A stretch of 64,000 nt of DNA from Massilia sp. YIM B02763. GTDB taxonomy: Bacteria > Pseudomonadota > Gammaproteobacteria > Burkholderiales > Burkholderiaceae_D. The notes beneath the pieces are model-generated. The model was given only the letters and a program-made list of their open reading frames with translations. It searched no databases and was not told where the DNA came from. Of this stretch, positions 53,750 through 64,000 are shown in pieces (position 1 is the stretch's first letter; every line of letters starts with the position of its first letter). Both the position numbers and the translations under genes were made by a program. The stretch is from assembly GCF_030412015.1 (NCBI RefSeq), contig NZ_JASNRD010000017.1, positions 1 through 64,000 of the forward strand, given 5' to 3'.

Positions 53750-54511
53750 TCAACGACCGGCAACGCCGGCCTGTCCTTCCTCCAGCCGCGCCTGCGCATG
53801 CTTGTCCAGGATCGCCCGCCGGCTGCCGTCGCGCTCCATCGACGCCAGCGCCTCGTTCATGCGCGCCACCAGGGCGTCGGGCACGGCGCGGTTGCAGGCG
53901 AGGTAGAGGCTGGTGCGGTTGAAGGTGAGGACGGGCACGATCTTGCCGGCATAGCCCAGGCGTTTCACCGTCGCCGCGCCGCGCTGGATACTGGTGGCCC
54001 ACAGGTCGATGCGGTTCAGCATCAGCTTGCGCGGATTGGCCGGGTCGTCCGTGACCGGGTCGACGTCGAAGCCGCGCACGCGCAGGTACTGGTCGCGGAC
54101 GTCGCCGTTGTAGGTGCCGATGCGCAGGGCGCGCGCGTCGTCCAGGCTGCGCAGCTGCAGGCCGCGGTCGGCGCGCGCCATCAGCACCCAGTCGATCTGG
54201 CTGATCGGGCCGACCCATTTGAACTGCCGTTCGCGTTCGGGGATGCGGCTGGTCGCGTAGACGCAGGCGTCGGGGCGCTCCAGCGCCGTGTTGTAGGCGC
54301 GCTTCCACGGTAGCGGATCGAGGGAATAGACGATGCCCGCGCGCGCCATTACCGCGCGGATGGTGTCGGTGGCGACGCCGGCCGGTGGCGCGGCCGCCTG
54401 ACCGCCATACGTCGGCCGCGCCTCCGTGGTCAGGTAGAGGCGCGACGGCATCTGGGCCTGCACCTGCATGCAGGCCGCGGCCAGGCACGCAGCAAGAATC
54501 GTCGATCGCAT
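53750..54511 (-). CDS. Periplasmic substrate-binding protein (SBP_bac_3 type)
   Basis: A 253-residue secreted protein with a signal peptide (MRSTILAACLAAACMQVQAQ) and a type II binding-protein fold: RLYLTTEARPTYGGQAAAPP, LPWKRAYNTALERPDACVYA, RIGTYNGDVRDQYLRVRGFD. These stand-alone members often act without an ABC permease, as here where none is adjacent. The ligand is likely an amino acid or related compound, but this is not shown. The start at 54511 is set by the signal peptide. Confidence 0.87.
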   Translation of the reverse strand: MRSTILAACLAAACMQVQAQMPSRLYLTTEARPTYGGQAAAPPAGVATDTIRAVMARAGIVYSLDPLPWKRAYNTALERPDACVYATSRIPERERQFKWVGPISQIDWVLMARADRGLQLRSLDDARALRIGTYNGDVRDQYLRVRGFDVDPVTDDPANPRKLMLNRIDLWATSIQRGAATVKRLGYAGKIVPVLTFNRTSLYLACNRAVPDALVARMNEALASMERDGSRRAILDKHAQARLEEGQAGVAGR

Positions 54512-54973
54512 GTACGGCGTCCTTGTCTTGAGGGCAGCTATCGGTGGGCTTGCCTGGATGCAGCATACCAGCAAGGCCGAGCCGGCGACAATGGCCTGCA
54601 TCGGGCGGCGCCTCGACATTGATGATGCCGAAAGGCAACACAATCGTATTAGCTGAAAAAGTTTCCTCTTGGCATTACTGATTTTTTCGTTTTATGATGC
54701 CCTCATCGATTCGGTTTTATCGACCCGGCCGTTCAACATTTCATGCGCATCCATACGCCGAATCTGAGCGCCGATTTTGCCTGCACTTGACATTTCTCCC
54801 CCTGGGAGGGCATAACGGTCTGGAAACTTTTTGATGATATTGGTGGCATGCGCGCGACAATTTCACGTTCCTGAAGCCGAGCGCGCGCTGTGCAACAAGA
54901 CTTTCCACAGCGAAAGTGACATACTTGCGCGTTCTCGATTCACTGTAGAAATTACTGATTTTTCCGATTTAAT
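54512..54973. other. Gene-free divergent region with a direct repeat before the hybrid kinase
   Basis: These 462 bp have no supported gene. A direct repeat, ATTACTGATTTTT, occurs at 54674-54686 and at 54951-54963, each followed by a C/T-G-T/A-TTTA stretch; the second copy runs into the ATG of the hybrid kinase. The region is AT-rich compared with the genes and must contain both divergent promoters. Confidence 0.55.
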
Positions 54974-58338
<3,365 letters not shown>

Positions 58339-58342
<4 letters not shown>

Positions 58343-59352
58343 GCAACGTCCACCAGCCGCTGATCCTCGCGGTCGACGACGAGGCCAGCAACCTGCAGCT
58401 GCTGCGCCAGATCCTGCAGGACCACTACCGCCTGCGCTTCGCCAAGGACGGCCAGCGCGCCCTCGAGCTGGCGCGCGAGGAACGCCCCAACCTGATCCTG
58501 CTGGACGTCATGATGCCGGGCATGAGCGGCTACGAAGTCTGCGCCGCCCTCAAGGCCGATCCGGACCTGGCTTCGATCCCCGTGATCTTCGTGACCGCGC
58601 TGACCGAGACCGACGACGAGCTGGAAGGCTTCGAGGCCGGCGCCGTCGACTACATCACCAAGCCGGTCAGCCCGCCGATCGTGCGTGCGCGCGTGCGCAC
58701 CCACCTGTCGCTGGTGCGCATGGAAGAGCTGCGCGCGTCGCGCCTGGAGATCGTCCAGCGCCTGGGCCTGGCGGCCGAATACAAGGACAACGAGACCGGC
58801 CTGCACGTGATCCGCATGAGCCACTTCTCGCGCATCCTGGGCCTGGCCGCCGGCATGACGGAAGCAGAAGCCGACGACCTGCTGCATGCCGCGCCGATGC
58901 ACGACGTCGGCAAGATCGGCATCCCCGACTCCATCCTGCAGAAACCGGGTCCGCTCGATCCGGACGAATGGAAGATCATGCAGAGCCACGCCACGATCGG
59001 CGCCGAGATCATCGGCGAGCACGAGCGCGGCGTGCTGGCGCTGGCGCGCCAGATCGCCCTCACCCACCACGAGAAATGGGACGGCAGCGGCTACCCCAAC
59101 GGCCTGGCCGGCGAACGGATCCCGCTGGCCGGGCGCATCTGCGCGATCGCCGACGTGTTCGACGCGCTGACCTCGGTGCGGCCGTACAAGAAAGCGTGGA
59201 CGGAAGAGGAAGCGGTGGACTTCATGGTGCGCCAGAAGGGCAAGCATTTCGACCCGGCGCTGGTGGACCTGTTCATCACGCAGCTGCCGGCCATTCGCGC
59301 GATCCGGCAGCGCTGGGCGGAGGAAGTGGTGCCGGAGCTGGCGGCCGCGTAG
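58339..59352 (+). CDS. Response regulator with HD-GYP c-di-GMP phosphodiesterase domain (RpfG-like)
   Basis: A 337-residue protein. The receiver domain has D56 in NLILLDVMMPGMSGYE, and the C-terminal HD-GYP domain has GLHVIRMSHFSRILGLAAGM, the HD pair H188-D189 in PMHDVGKIGIPD, TIGAEIIGEHERGVLALARQ and HHEKWDGSGYPNGLAGERIP (GYP). It hydrolyses cyclic di-GMP when the partner kinase phosphorylates it. Its ATG overlaps the kinase stop (ATGA). It lies beside polysaccharide genes, which suggests control of surface sugar or biofilm. Confidence 0.96.
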
Positions 59353-59363
59353 CCGGTCCGCAT

Positions 59364-59458
59364 GCACGGTGGGCACGTGGTGCCCACCCTACGATATCGC
59401 ATGCGTTTGCCGATGTTCCAACGTAGGGTGGACGGCTCTGCCGTCCACGCGTTCGACG
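59364..59458. repeat. Dispersed palindromic repeat, family B, intergenic copy
   Basis: The left part GGTGGGCACGTGGTGCCCAC (59369-59388) plus CCTACG and the right part TAGGGTGGACGGCTCTGCCG (59424-59443) plus TCCACGCG are hairpins that face each other. The unit fills the gap between two convergent genes and may serve as a two-sided terminator. The same unit is found in frame inside the transporter at 31.4 kb. Confidence 0.85.
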
Positions 59459-59467
59459 CACGTCGAT

Positions 59468-60631
59468 TCAACCGAGACGCGGCGTGGCCGACAACTTGAC
59501 GGCCGACCGGCGCGCCACCAGTTCCTCGTATAGATCCGCATAGCTCTGCGCCATCTGCGCCGACGTGAACAGGCGCCAGTAGCGCTCTTCCGCCCGGCGT
59601 CCCATCGCGGCCGCCATCTCCGGGTTGTCCCACAGCGTCTTCATCGCGGCGCGCAGCGCCTCGTGGTCCGAGGGCGGCACCACCAGGCCCGTCTCGCCGT
59701 GCACGTTGATGTAGGTGGTGCCGGTGCCGATCTCGCTCGAGATCATCGGCTTGCCGTACATCGCCCCTTCCAGCAGCGAGATGCCGAAGGCTTCCGAGCG
59801 CAGGTGCGAGGGGAAGGCGGCGGCGTAGCTGAGCTTGAGCAGCGCGGCCTTGTCCAGGTCGTCGACGGCGCCGACGAACATCACGTTCTTCAGGCCCAGG
59901 CGCTGCGCATGGGCCTTCAGTTCGTCCTCGATCGGGCCGGCGCCCACGATCACGACCGGGTAGCCGGTACCGGCGACGGCGTCCAGCAGGATGTGCAGGC
60001 CCTTGTAGTAGCGCAGCACGCCGACGAACAGGAAGAATTTCGGGCCTACGCGCGCGCGCCATGCTTCCAGGCGCGCCTGGTCCGGCTCGGGATAGCTTTC
60101 CTTGTCCAGGCCGAAGGTGATCACGCGCGTCTTGTCGCGGTAGCGGTCCAGGACGGCCGACGAGGCCAGGTAGTTCGGCGAGGTCGCGACGATGGTGTCG
60201 ACGTCGGCCAGGAAGCGGTGCTTCAGCGGCTGGTACAGGCGCAGCAGCGCTTTCTGGCGCACGATGTCGGAGTGGTAGGTGACCACCGTCGGCTTGTCGA
60301 CGCGCGCCATGAAGTGGGCCAGGTCCATGAACGGCCACGGGAAGTGGTAGTGCACGACGTCCGCCGCGCGCGCCATGCGCGCCAGCATGCCGATCGACTG
60401 GATCGACACGGCGTTCGACGCCACCTCGAAGTTCAGCGGCGCCCGGTGCACCTCGTGGCCTTCGAAGGCGAACGGGGCCAGGTCGGCATCGCGCGACAGC
60501 GACAGCACCTGGTTCGTCACGCCCAGCCGCCCCGTCCCCACGCACATCTGGCGGATGACCTGTTCCACACCGCCGACGGAATCGGGGAAATAGGTCTTGT
60601 AGAAGTGGAGGACGCGCATGGGCTTGGACAT
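59468..60631 (-). CDS. GT4-family glycosyltransferase (WbpZ/WbpY-like)
   Basis: A 387-residue GT-B enzyme. Residues 5-25 read MRVLHFYKTYFPDSVGGVEQ, then the N-terminal Rossmann domain (DVVHYHFPWPFMDLAHFMAR), and the C-terminal GT1 domain contains FLFVGVLRYYKGLHILLDAV, SEAFGISLLEGAMYGKPMIS (the nucleotide-sugar EX7E motif) and ISSEIGTGTTYINVHGETGL. The frame extends upstream but the family start is at 60631. Together with gmd and the reductase it probably adds D-rhamnose or mannose to a surface polysaccharide. Confidence 0.92.
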   Translation of the reverse strand: MSKPMRVLHFYKTYFPDSVGGVEQVIRQMCVGTGRLGVTNQVLSLSRDADLAPFAFEGHEVHRAPLNFEVASNAVSIQSIGMLARMARAADVVHYHFPWPFMDLAHFMARVDKPTVVTYHSDIVRQKALLRLYQPLKHRFLADVDTIVATSPNYLASSAVLDRYRDKTRVITFGLDKESYPEPDQARLEAWRARVGPKFFLFVGVLRYYKGLHILLDAVAGTGYPVVIVGAGPIEDELKAHAQRLGLKNVMFVGAVDDLDKAALLKLSYAAAFPSHLRSEAFGISLLEGAMYGKPMISSEIGTGTTYINVHGETGLVVPPSDHEALRAAMKTLWDNPEMAAAMGRRAEERYWRLFTSAQMAQSYADLYEELVARRSAVKLSATPRLG

Positions 60632-60660
60632 CGTGCTTGACTCGGTACGGCGGTTGGGAA

Positions 60661-61821
60661 TCAGAGGAGCGAGCGGTAGACGGCGGCCGTCATGCGGGCC
60701 GTGGCGTCCCAGGTCAGCTGGGCGGCGCGGGCGCGCCCGGCCGTGATGCAGCGCGCGCGCAGCAGCGGCTCGCGCGCCAGGGCCAGCATGGCGTCGGCGA
60801 TCGCGCCGCTGTCGAGCGGGTCGACCTCGAGCGCGGCGCCCTGCGACACCTCCGGCAGCGAGGTCGTGTTCGCCGACACCACCGGCACGCCGGAGGCGAA
60901 GGCTTCCACGACGGGGATGCCGAAGCCTTCGTACAGCGAGGCGAACACGAACACACCGGCGCCGGCATAGATGTGGCGCAGCGCGCCGTTGTCGGTGAGC
61001 TTGTTCAGCCAGACCACGTTGGCGCCGTCCTGCTTCGCCGCGGCGATACGGCGCAGCACGTCCTCGGAGCGGGCGCCGGCATGGCCGACGATCACGAGCT
61101 GGCGCTCGGCGCGCACGGCCGCCGGCAGCGCCAGGTAGGCATCCAGCAGGCGTCCCACGTTCTTGCGCGGCTGCAGCGTGCCGACGAACAGGAAGTAGCC
61201 GGGATGCAGGCCGTTGGCGGCCAGCGTGGCGGCCACGTCGCCGGCAGCGGGCGGATCGAACCAGTCGTCGTCGACGCCGCACGGCACCACGGTGATGCGG
61301 CGCTCGTCGACGCCGAAGCATTCGACCAGCTCGTCGATCGCATAGTGCGACAGCGCGATCACGCGGTCGGCCTTTTGCGCGGCCTTGCGCTGCAGCCAGT
61401 TCTTGAGGCCCCGCAGGCGCGGATTGCACCACTCGGGATGCTTGATCGGCAGCGCATCGTGCAGGCTCGCCACCACCGGGCAATCCATGCGCACGACGCG
61501 GTAGTCGGTCACGTGGAACACGTCGACGGGCATGTGCACGCGGTGCGCGCCGGGCGTGACGAGGTCGAGCAGCGAGGCGCGCTCGAAGGATTGCGGCATG
61601 GCCTGCCCCATCGTCAGCGGCGCCCCGCCGCGCGGCCAGGAATACGTGGAGATCGCGCAGCCGGCCTGCGGCAGGTGGCGCAGCAAGGCCTGGGTGTAGA
61701 CGCCGATGCCGTCCAGGTGGCCGCCCGTCAGCGCCGGCTCGATCATGCTCGTGCCGATGCCGACGCGCACCGGCGTGGTCGCATCCTGGGCATTCATGGT
61801 CGTGTCGAGAATGGCTGCCAT
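60661..61821 (-). CDS. GT4-family glycosyltransferase
   Basis: A 386-residue GT-B enzyme. VGIGTSMIEPALTGGHLDGI starts the first domain. VIALSHYAIDELVECFGVDE and YFLFVGTLQPRKNVGRLLDA follow, and the donor-site motif is VFASLYEGFGIPVVEAFASG (EX7E). The ATG at 61821 or that at 61797 could be used. It is in the same direction and run as gmd, reductase and the second GT4, and thus likely works on the same glycan. Confidence 0.92.
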   Translation of the reverse strand: MAAILDTTMNAQDATTPVRVGIGTSMIEPALTGGHLDGIGVYTQALLRHLPQAGCAISTYSWPRGGAPLTMGQAMPQSFERASLLDLVTPGAHRVHMPVDVFHVTDYRVVRMDCPVVASLHDALPIKHPEWCNPRLRGLKNWLQRKAAQKADRVIALSHYAIDELVECFGVDERRITVVPCGVDDDWFDPPAAGDVAATLAANGLHPGYFLFVGTLQPRKNVGRLLDAYLALPAAVRAERQLVIVGHAGARSEDVLRRIAAAKQDGANVVWLNKLTDNGALRHIYAGAGVFVFASLYEGFGIPVVEAFASGVPVVSANTTSLPEVSQGAALEVDPLDSGAIADAMLALAREPLLRARCITAGRARAAQLTWDATARMTAAVYRSLL

Positions 61822-61825
61822 CGCG

Positions 61826-62767
61826 TCAAGCCTGGTACATCCAGCGCAGCGTCTCGACCAGCGGCGGCGGCGCGATGGGTCCGATCACGCCTGCCAGCTT
61901 GGCGTTGCTGCCGGTGAGCGTGAGCACGTCGTTGGCGCGCACGAAGGCCGGGTTGACGTGCACTTCGATGCGGTAGCCGGCGATATCGCTCATCATGTCG
62001 ATCAGGCTCTCGAGCGAGGTCGAACGGCCCGAGCAGACATTGAAGGCTTCGCCGGCGGGCGCCGCGGCCAGCAGGCGGCGGTAGCAGTTGGCGACCATGC
62101 GCACGTCGGAAAAGTCGCGCGCGATGGCCAGGTTGCCCAGCTCGATGTGGCGCGCGCCCTTGCGGAAGTGGGACACGATCTTGGGCAGCAGGAAGTTCTC
62201 GCCCTGCCCCACGCCCGTGTAGTTGAACGGACGCGCGATCACGATCGGCAGCTTGTCCATCCACAGGCGCGCCATGTATTCCATGGCCAGCTTGCTGACC
62301 GCGTAGTCGTTGGCCGGCGATGGCGGTATGCTTTCGTCGATCACGTCCACGTCGGCATTGCCGTAGATATTGGCCGACGAGGCCAGCAGCACGCAGGACG
62401 GCTTGTGCGTGGCCTTCGACAGCGTTTCCAGCAGGTTGCGGGTGCCGGTCACGTTGACGCGGTAGATCTGGTCGGTGTCCGTGTGGGCCACGAAGGCGAT
62501 GGCGGCCAGGTGGGCCACCACGTCGGGCCGCACTTCCTCGATCACGGCGGCGAGGCCGGCGCGATCGAGCAGGTCGACGGTGAAGATGTTCGGTCCCGGT
62601 GCGTGGCCCGGCAGGACGGTGCCGTAGACCTCGTAGCCGGCCGCGGTCAGCTCCTGCGCCATGTAGTGGCCGGTAAAGCCGCGCAGGCCCGTGATGAGGG
62701 CCCGCTTGCCTTCGCCTTCGCGCGGGCTTGCCGCGCGGGCGCGGCCTTCCGTGACCGAACGACTCAT
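61826..62767 (-). CDS. rmd: GDP-4-dehydro-6-deoxy-D-mannose reductase (RMD-type short-chain epimerase/dehydratase)
   Basis: A 313-residue SDR. The NAD(P) loop is GLRGFTGHYMAQELTAAGYE, and the active-site YxxxK is NDYAVSKLAMEYM with the Ser in LLASSANIYGNADVDVIDES. It is likely the enzyme that reduces the gmd product to GDP-D-rhamnose. The C-terminus VNPAFVRANDVLTLTGSNAK fits RMD. The start at 62767 lies 1 bp after the gmd stop. The symbol is from similarity plus the neighbouring gmd; a GDP-fucose or GDP-6-deoxy-talose enzyme is the alternative. Confidence 0.82.
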   Translation of the reverse strand: MSRSVTEGRARAASPREGEGKRALITGLRGFTGHYMAQELTAAGYEVYGTVLPGHAPGPNIFTVDLLDRAGLAAVIEEVRPDVVAHLAAIAFVAHTDTDQIYRVNVTGTRNLLETLSKATHKPSCVLLASSANIYGNADVDVIDESIPPSPANDYAVSKLAMEYMARLWMDKLPIVIARPFNYTGVGQGENFLLPKIVSHFRKGARHIELGNLAIARDFSDVRMVANCYRRLLAAAPAGEAFNVCSGRSTSLESLIDMMSDIAGYRIEVHVNPAFVRANDVLTLTGSNAKLAGVIGPIAPPPLVETLRWMYQA

Positions 62768-62768
62768 G

Positions 62769-63812
62769 TCAGAACGAGAATCCCTGTTCGTTGCGGCGCA
62801 GGTCGGCATCGACCATCATCTGGCACAGCTGTTCGAGCGTGGTCTGCGGCTTCCAGCCCAGCTCGCGCTGCGCCTTGGACGCGTCGCCGATCAGCAGGTC
62901 GACTTCGGCCGGACGGTAGAACTTCGGCGAGATGCGCACCAGCAGCTTGCCGGTACGGGCGCAATGGCCGGTTTCCTGCTCGCCCTGGCCCTTGAACTCG
63001 ATGTCCATGCCGGCGCCCTTGAACGCCATGGTGACGAAGTCGCGCACGGTCTCGGTGCGGTTGGTCGCCAGCACATAGGTTTCCGGCTTGTCGGCCTGCA
63101 GGATGCGCCACATGCCTTCGACGTATTCCTTGGCGAAGCCCCAGTCGCGCTTGGCGTCCAGGTTGCCCAGTTCCAGCACGTCGAGCTTGTTCAACACGAT
63201 CTTGGCGACGGAGTCCGTGATCTTGCGGGTGACGAACTCGCGGCCGCGCAGCGGCGACTCGTGGTTGAACAGGATGCCCGAGCTGCCGAAGATGTCGTAG
63301 GACTCGCGGTAATTGACGGTCATCCAGTGCGCATACAGCTTGGCGACACCGTACGGGCTGCGCGGGTAGAACGGCGTGCTCTCGATCTGGGGCACGGCCT
63401 GTACCTTGCCGAACATTTCCGAGGTCGACGCCTGGTAGAAGCGCGCCTTCGGATGCACGATGCGGATGGCCTCGAGCAGGTTGACGGCGCCGATGCCGGT
63501 GATCGACGCGGTCGTGACGGGCTGCTCGAACGACACGCCGACGAAGCTCTGCGCCGCCAGGTTGTACACCTCGTCCGGGCGGGTGGTCTCGACCAGGCGG
63601 ATGCTCGACGACAGGTCGGTCAGGTCGTACTCGACCAGCGACAGGTTCGGGTGTTTGTCGATGCCCAGTTCGGCGATACGCCAGAAGTTGACCGAACTGG
63701 AGCGGCGGAAAGTACCGGTGACGTGATAACCCTTTTCCAGGAGCAGTTGCGCGAGGTAGGCGCCATCCTGGCCGGTAATGCCGGTGATCAGGGCTTTTTT
63801 CGTTGCTTGCAT
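62769..63812 (-). CDS. gmd: GDP-mannose 4,6-dehydratase
   Basis: A 347-residue SDR that converts GDP-mannose to GDP-4-keto-6-deoxymannose. ALITGITGQDGAYLAQLLLE is the NADP loop, RRSSSVNFWRI and ESTPFYPRSPYGVAKLYAHW (YxxxK) the active site, and ILFNHESPLRGREFVTRKIT the family hallmark. It is the first gene of the minus-strand sugar cluster. The frame extends to 63968, but the Gmd start is at 63812. Confidence 0.96.
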   Translation of the reverse strand: MQATKKALITGITGQDGAYLAQLLLEKGYHVTGTFRRSSSVNFWRIAELGIDKHPNLSLVEYDLTDLSSSIRLVETTRPDEVYNLAAQSFVGVSFEQPVTTASITGIGAVNLLEAIRIVHPKARFYQASTSEMFGKVQAVPQIESTPFYPRSPYGVAKLYAHWMTVNYRESYDIFGSSGILFNHESPLRGREFVTRKITDSVAKIVLNKLDVLELGNLDAKRDWGFAKEYVEGMWRILQADKPETYVLATNRTETVRDFVTMAFKGAGMDIEFKGQGEQETGHCARTGKLLVRISPKFYRPAEVDLLIGDASKAQRELGWKPQTTLEQLCQMMVDADLRRNEQGFSF

Positions 63813-64000
63813 GTTCTTGGTGATTCCAGGTGATGGTCTAAGGTAGGCCGCCGCGACGACGCCGGGCGTGTCGGGAGGGAACGGACCAGATAAATTTTCG
63901 ACAACCTCGCATTGTACCAGAGCGAGCTGCTTAATCGTTGCATGAAAGAAATCATGCAGAATTTGCAATGCCTGCTCGTCTATTATCGCCTGAAACCGCA
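63813..64000 (-). promoter_or_regulatory. Upstream region of gmd with palindrome
   Basis: No gene is visible in these last 188 bp. A perfect inverted repeat, TGCATGA-AAGAAA-TCATGCA, occupies 63939-63958, and TACAAT (minus strand, + positions 63911-63916) is a good -10 box for gmd with no clear -35. The palindrome is placed where an activator would bind. Confidence 0.4.

Overview
The window is about 64 kb of high-GC bacterial chromosome. Gene content and order point to a betaproteobacterium of the Oxalobacteraceae (Massilia / Telluria / Pseudoduganella type). Pointers are a HutC-controlled five-enzyme histidine pathway, a LysR-llpE-RND efflux locus laid out like Burkholderia bpeT-llpE-bpeEF-oprC, a PEP-CTERM protein, duplicated IF-1 genes, a trxA-rho-L31 block and large MHYT/HD-GYP signalling proteins. 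The genus is an inference; no rRNA is present. The only RNA gene that is certain is tRNA-Leu(CAA).

Layout. 0-4.7 kb: an HxlR regulator divergent from an Old-Yellow-Enzyme oxidoreductase, then an overlapping set encoding an exported protein, a LytS-type kinase and a LytTR regulator, and a carboxymuconolactone decarboxylase-like protein. 4.8-10 kb: class III aminotransferase, FAH-family hydrolase, MFS transporter and a KamA-type radical SAM aminomutase. 10-17 kb: a free-standing Cache protein with a chemoreceptor, 3-methyladenine glycosylase, an HDOD protein, a TPR lipoprotein, and two IF-1 paralogues around an isochorismatase. 17-18.5 kb: a small accessory island with a RHH/ParE toxin-antitoxin pair and an AT-rich gene for a membrane protein with an HNH-like zinc domain. 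18.6-27.7 kb: deoxyinosine glycosylase and the RND efflux locus. 27.7-32.4 kb: Mpo1-like and SlyB-like proteins, an EamA exporter, a GNAT and an osmoprotectant-type SBP-permease fusion. 32.7-44.8 kb: hutUHGFDI on the minus strand, an exported amidohydrolase, a RAYT transposase element, ada, and hutC. 45-54.5 kb: trxA, rho, rpmE2, a GT39-like protein, a PEP-CTERM protein, a KimA-like APC permease, tRNA-Leu, a VOC protein and a periplasmic binding protein. 54.9-59.4 kb: an MHYT hybrid kinase overlapping an HD-GYP regulator. 59.4-64 kb: gmd, a GDP-6-deoxymannose reductase and two GT4 glycosyltransferases, consistent with a GDP-D-rhamnose-dependent polysaccharide.

Two families of dispersed palindromic repeats thread the window. 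Family A (arms of the type GTCGTTCCCGCGAAGGCGGG) lies at about 6.2, 12.4, 19.1 and 32.5 kb. Family B (arms of the type TAGGGTGGACGGC) lies at 59.4 kb and, strikingly, in frame inside the osmoprotectant transporter gene at 31.4-31.5 kb. A third repeat forms the 46-bp inverted ends of the RAYT element at 42 kb.

The best candidates for something undescribed are the AT-rich HNH-like/zinc-ribbon/two-TM gene beside the toxin-antitoxin pair, the in-frame repeat insertion in the transporter, an apparently catalytically dead LlpE in the efflux operon, and a structured intergenic RNA candidate at 30.3 kb. Start codons were chosen from overlaps, ribosome binding sites and family N-termini; where doubtful this is stated.
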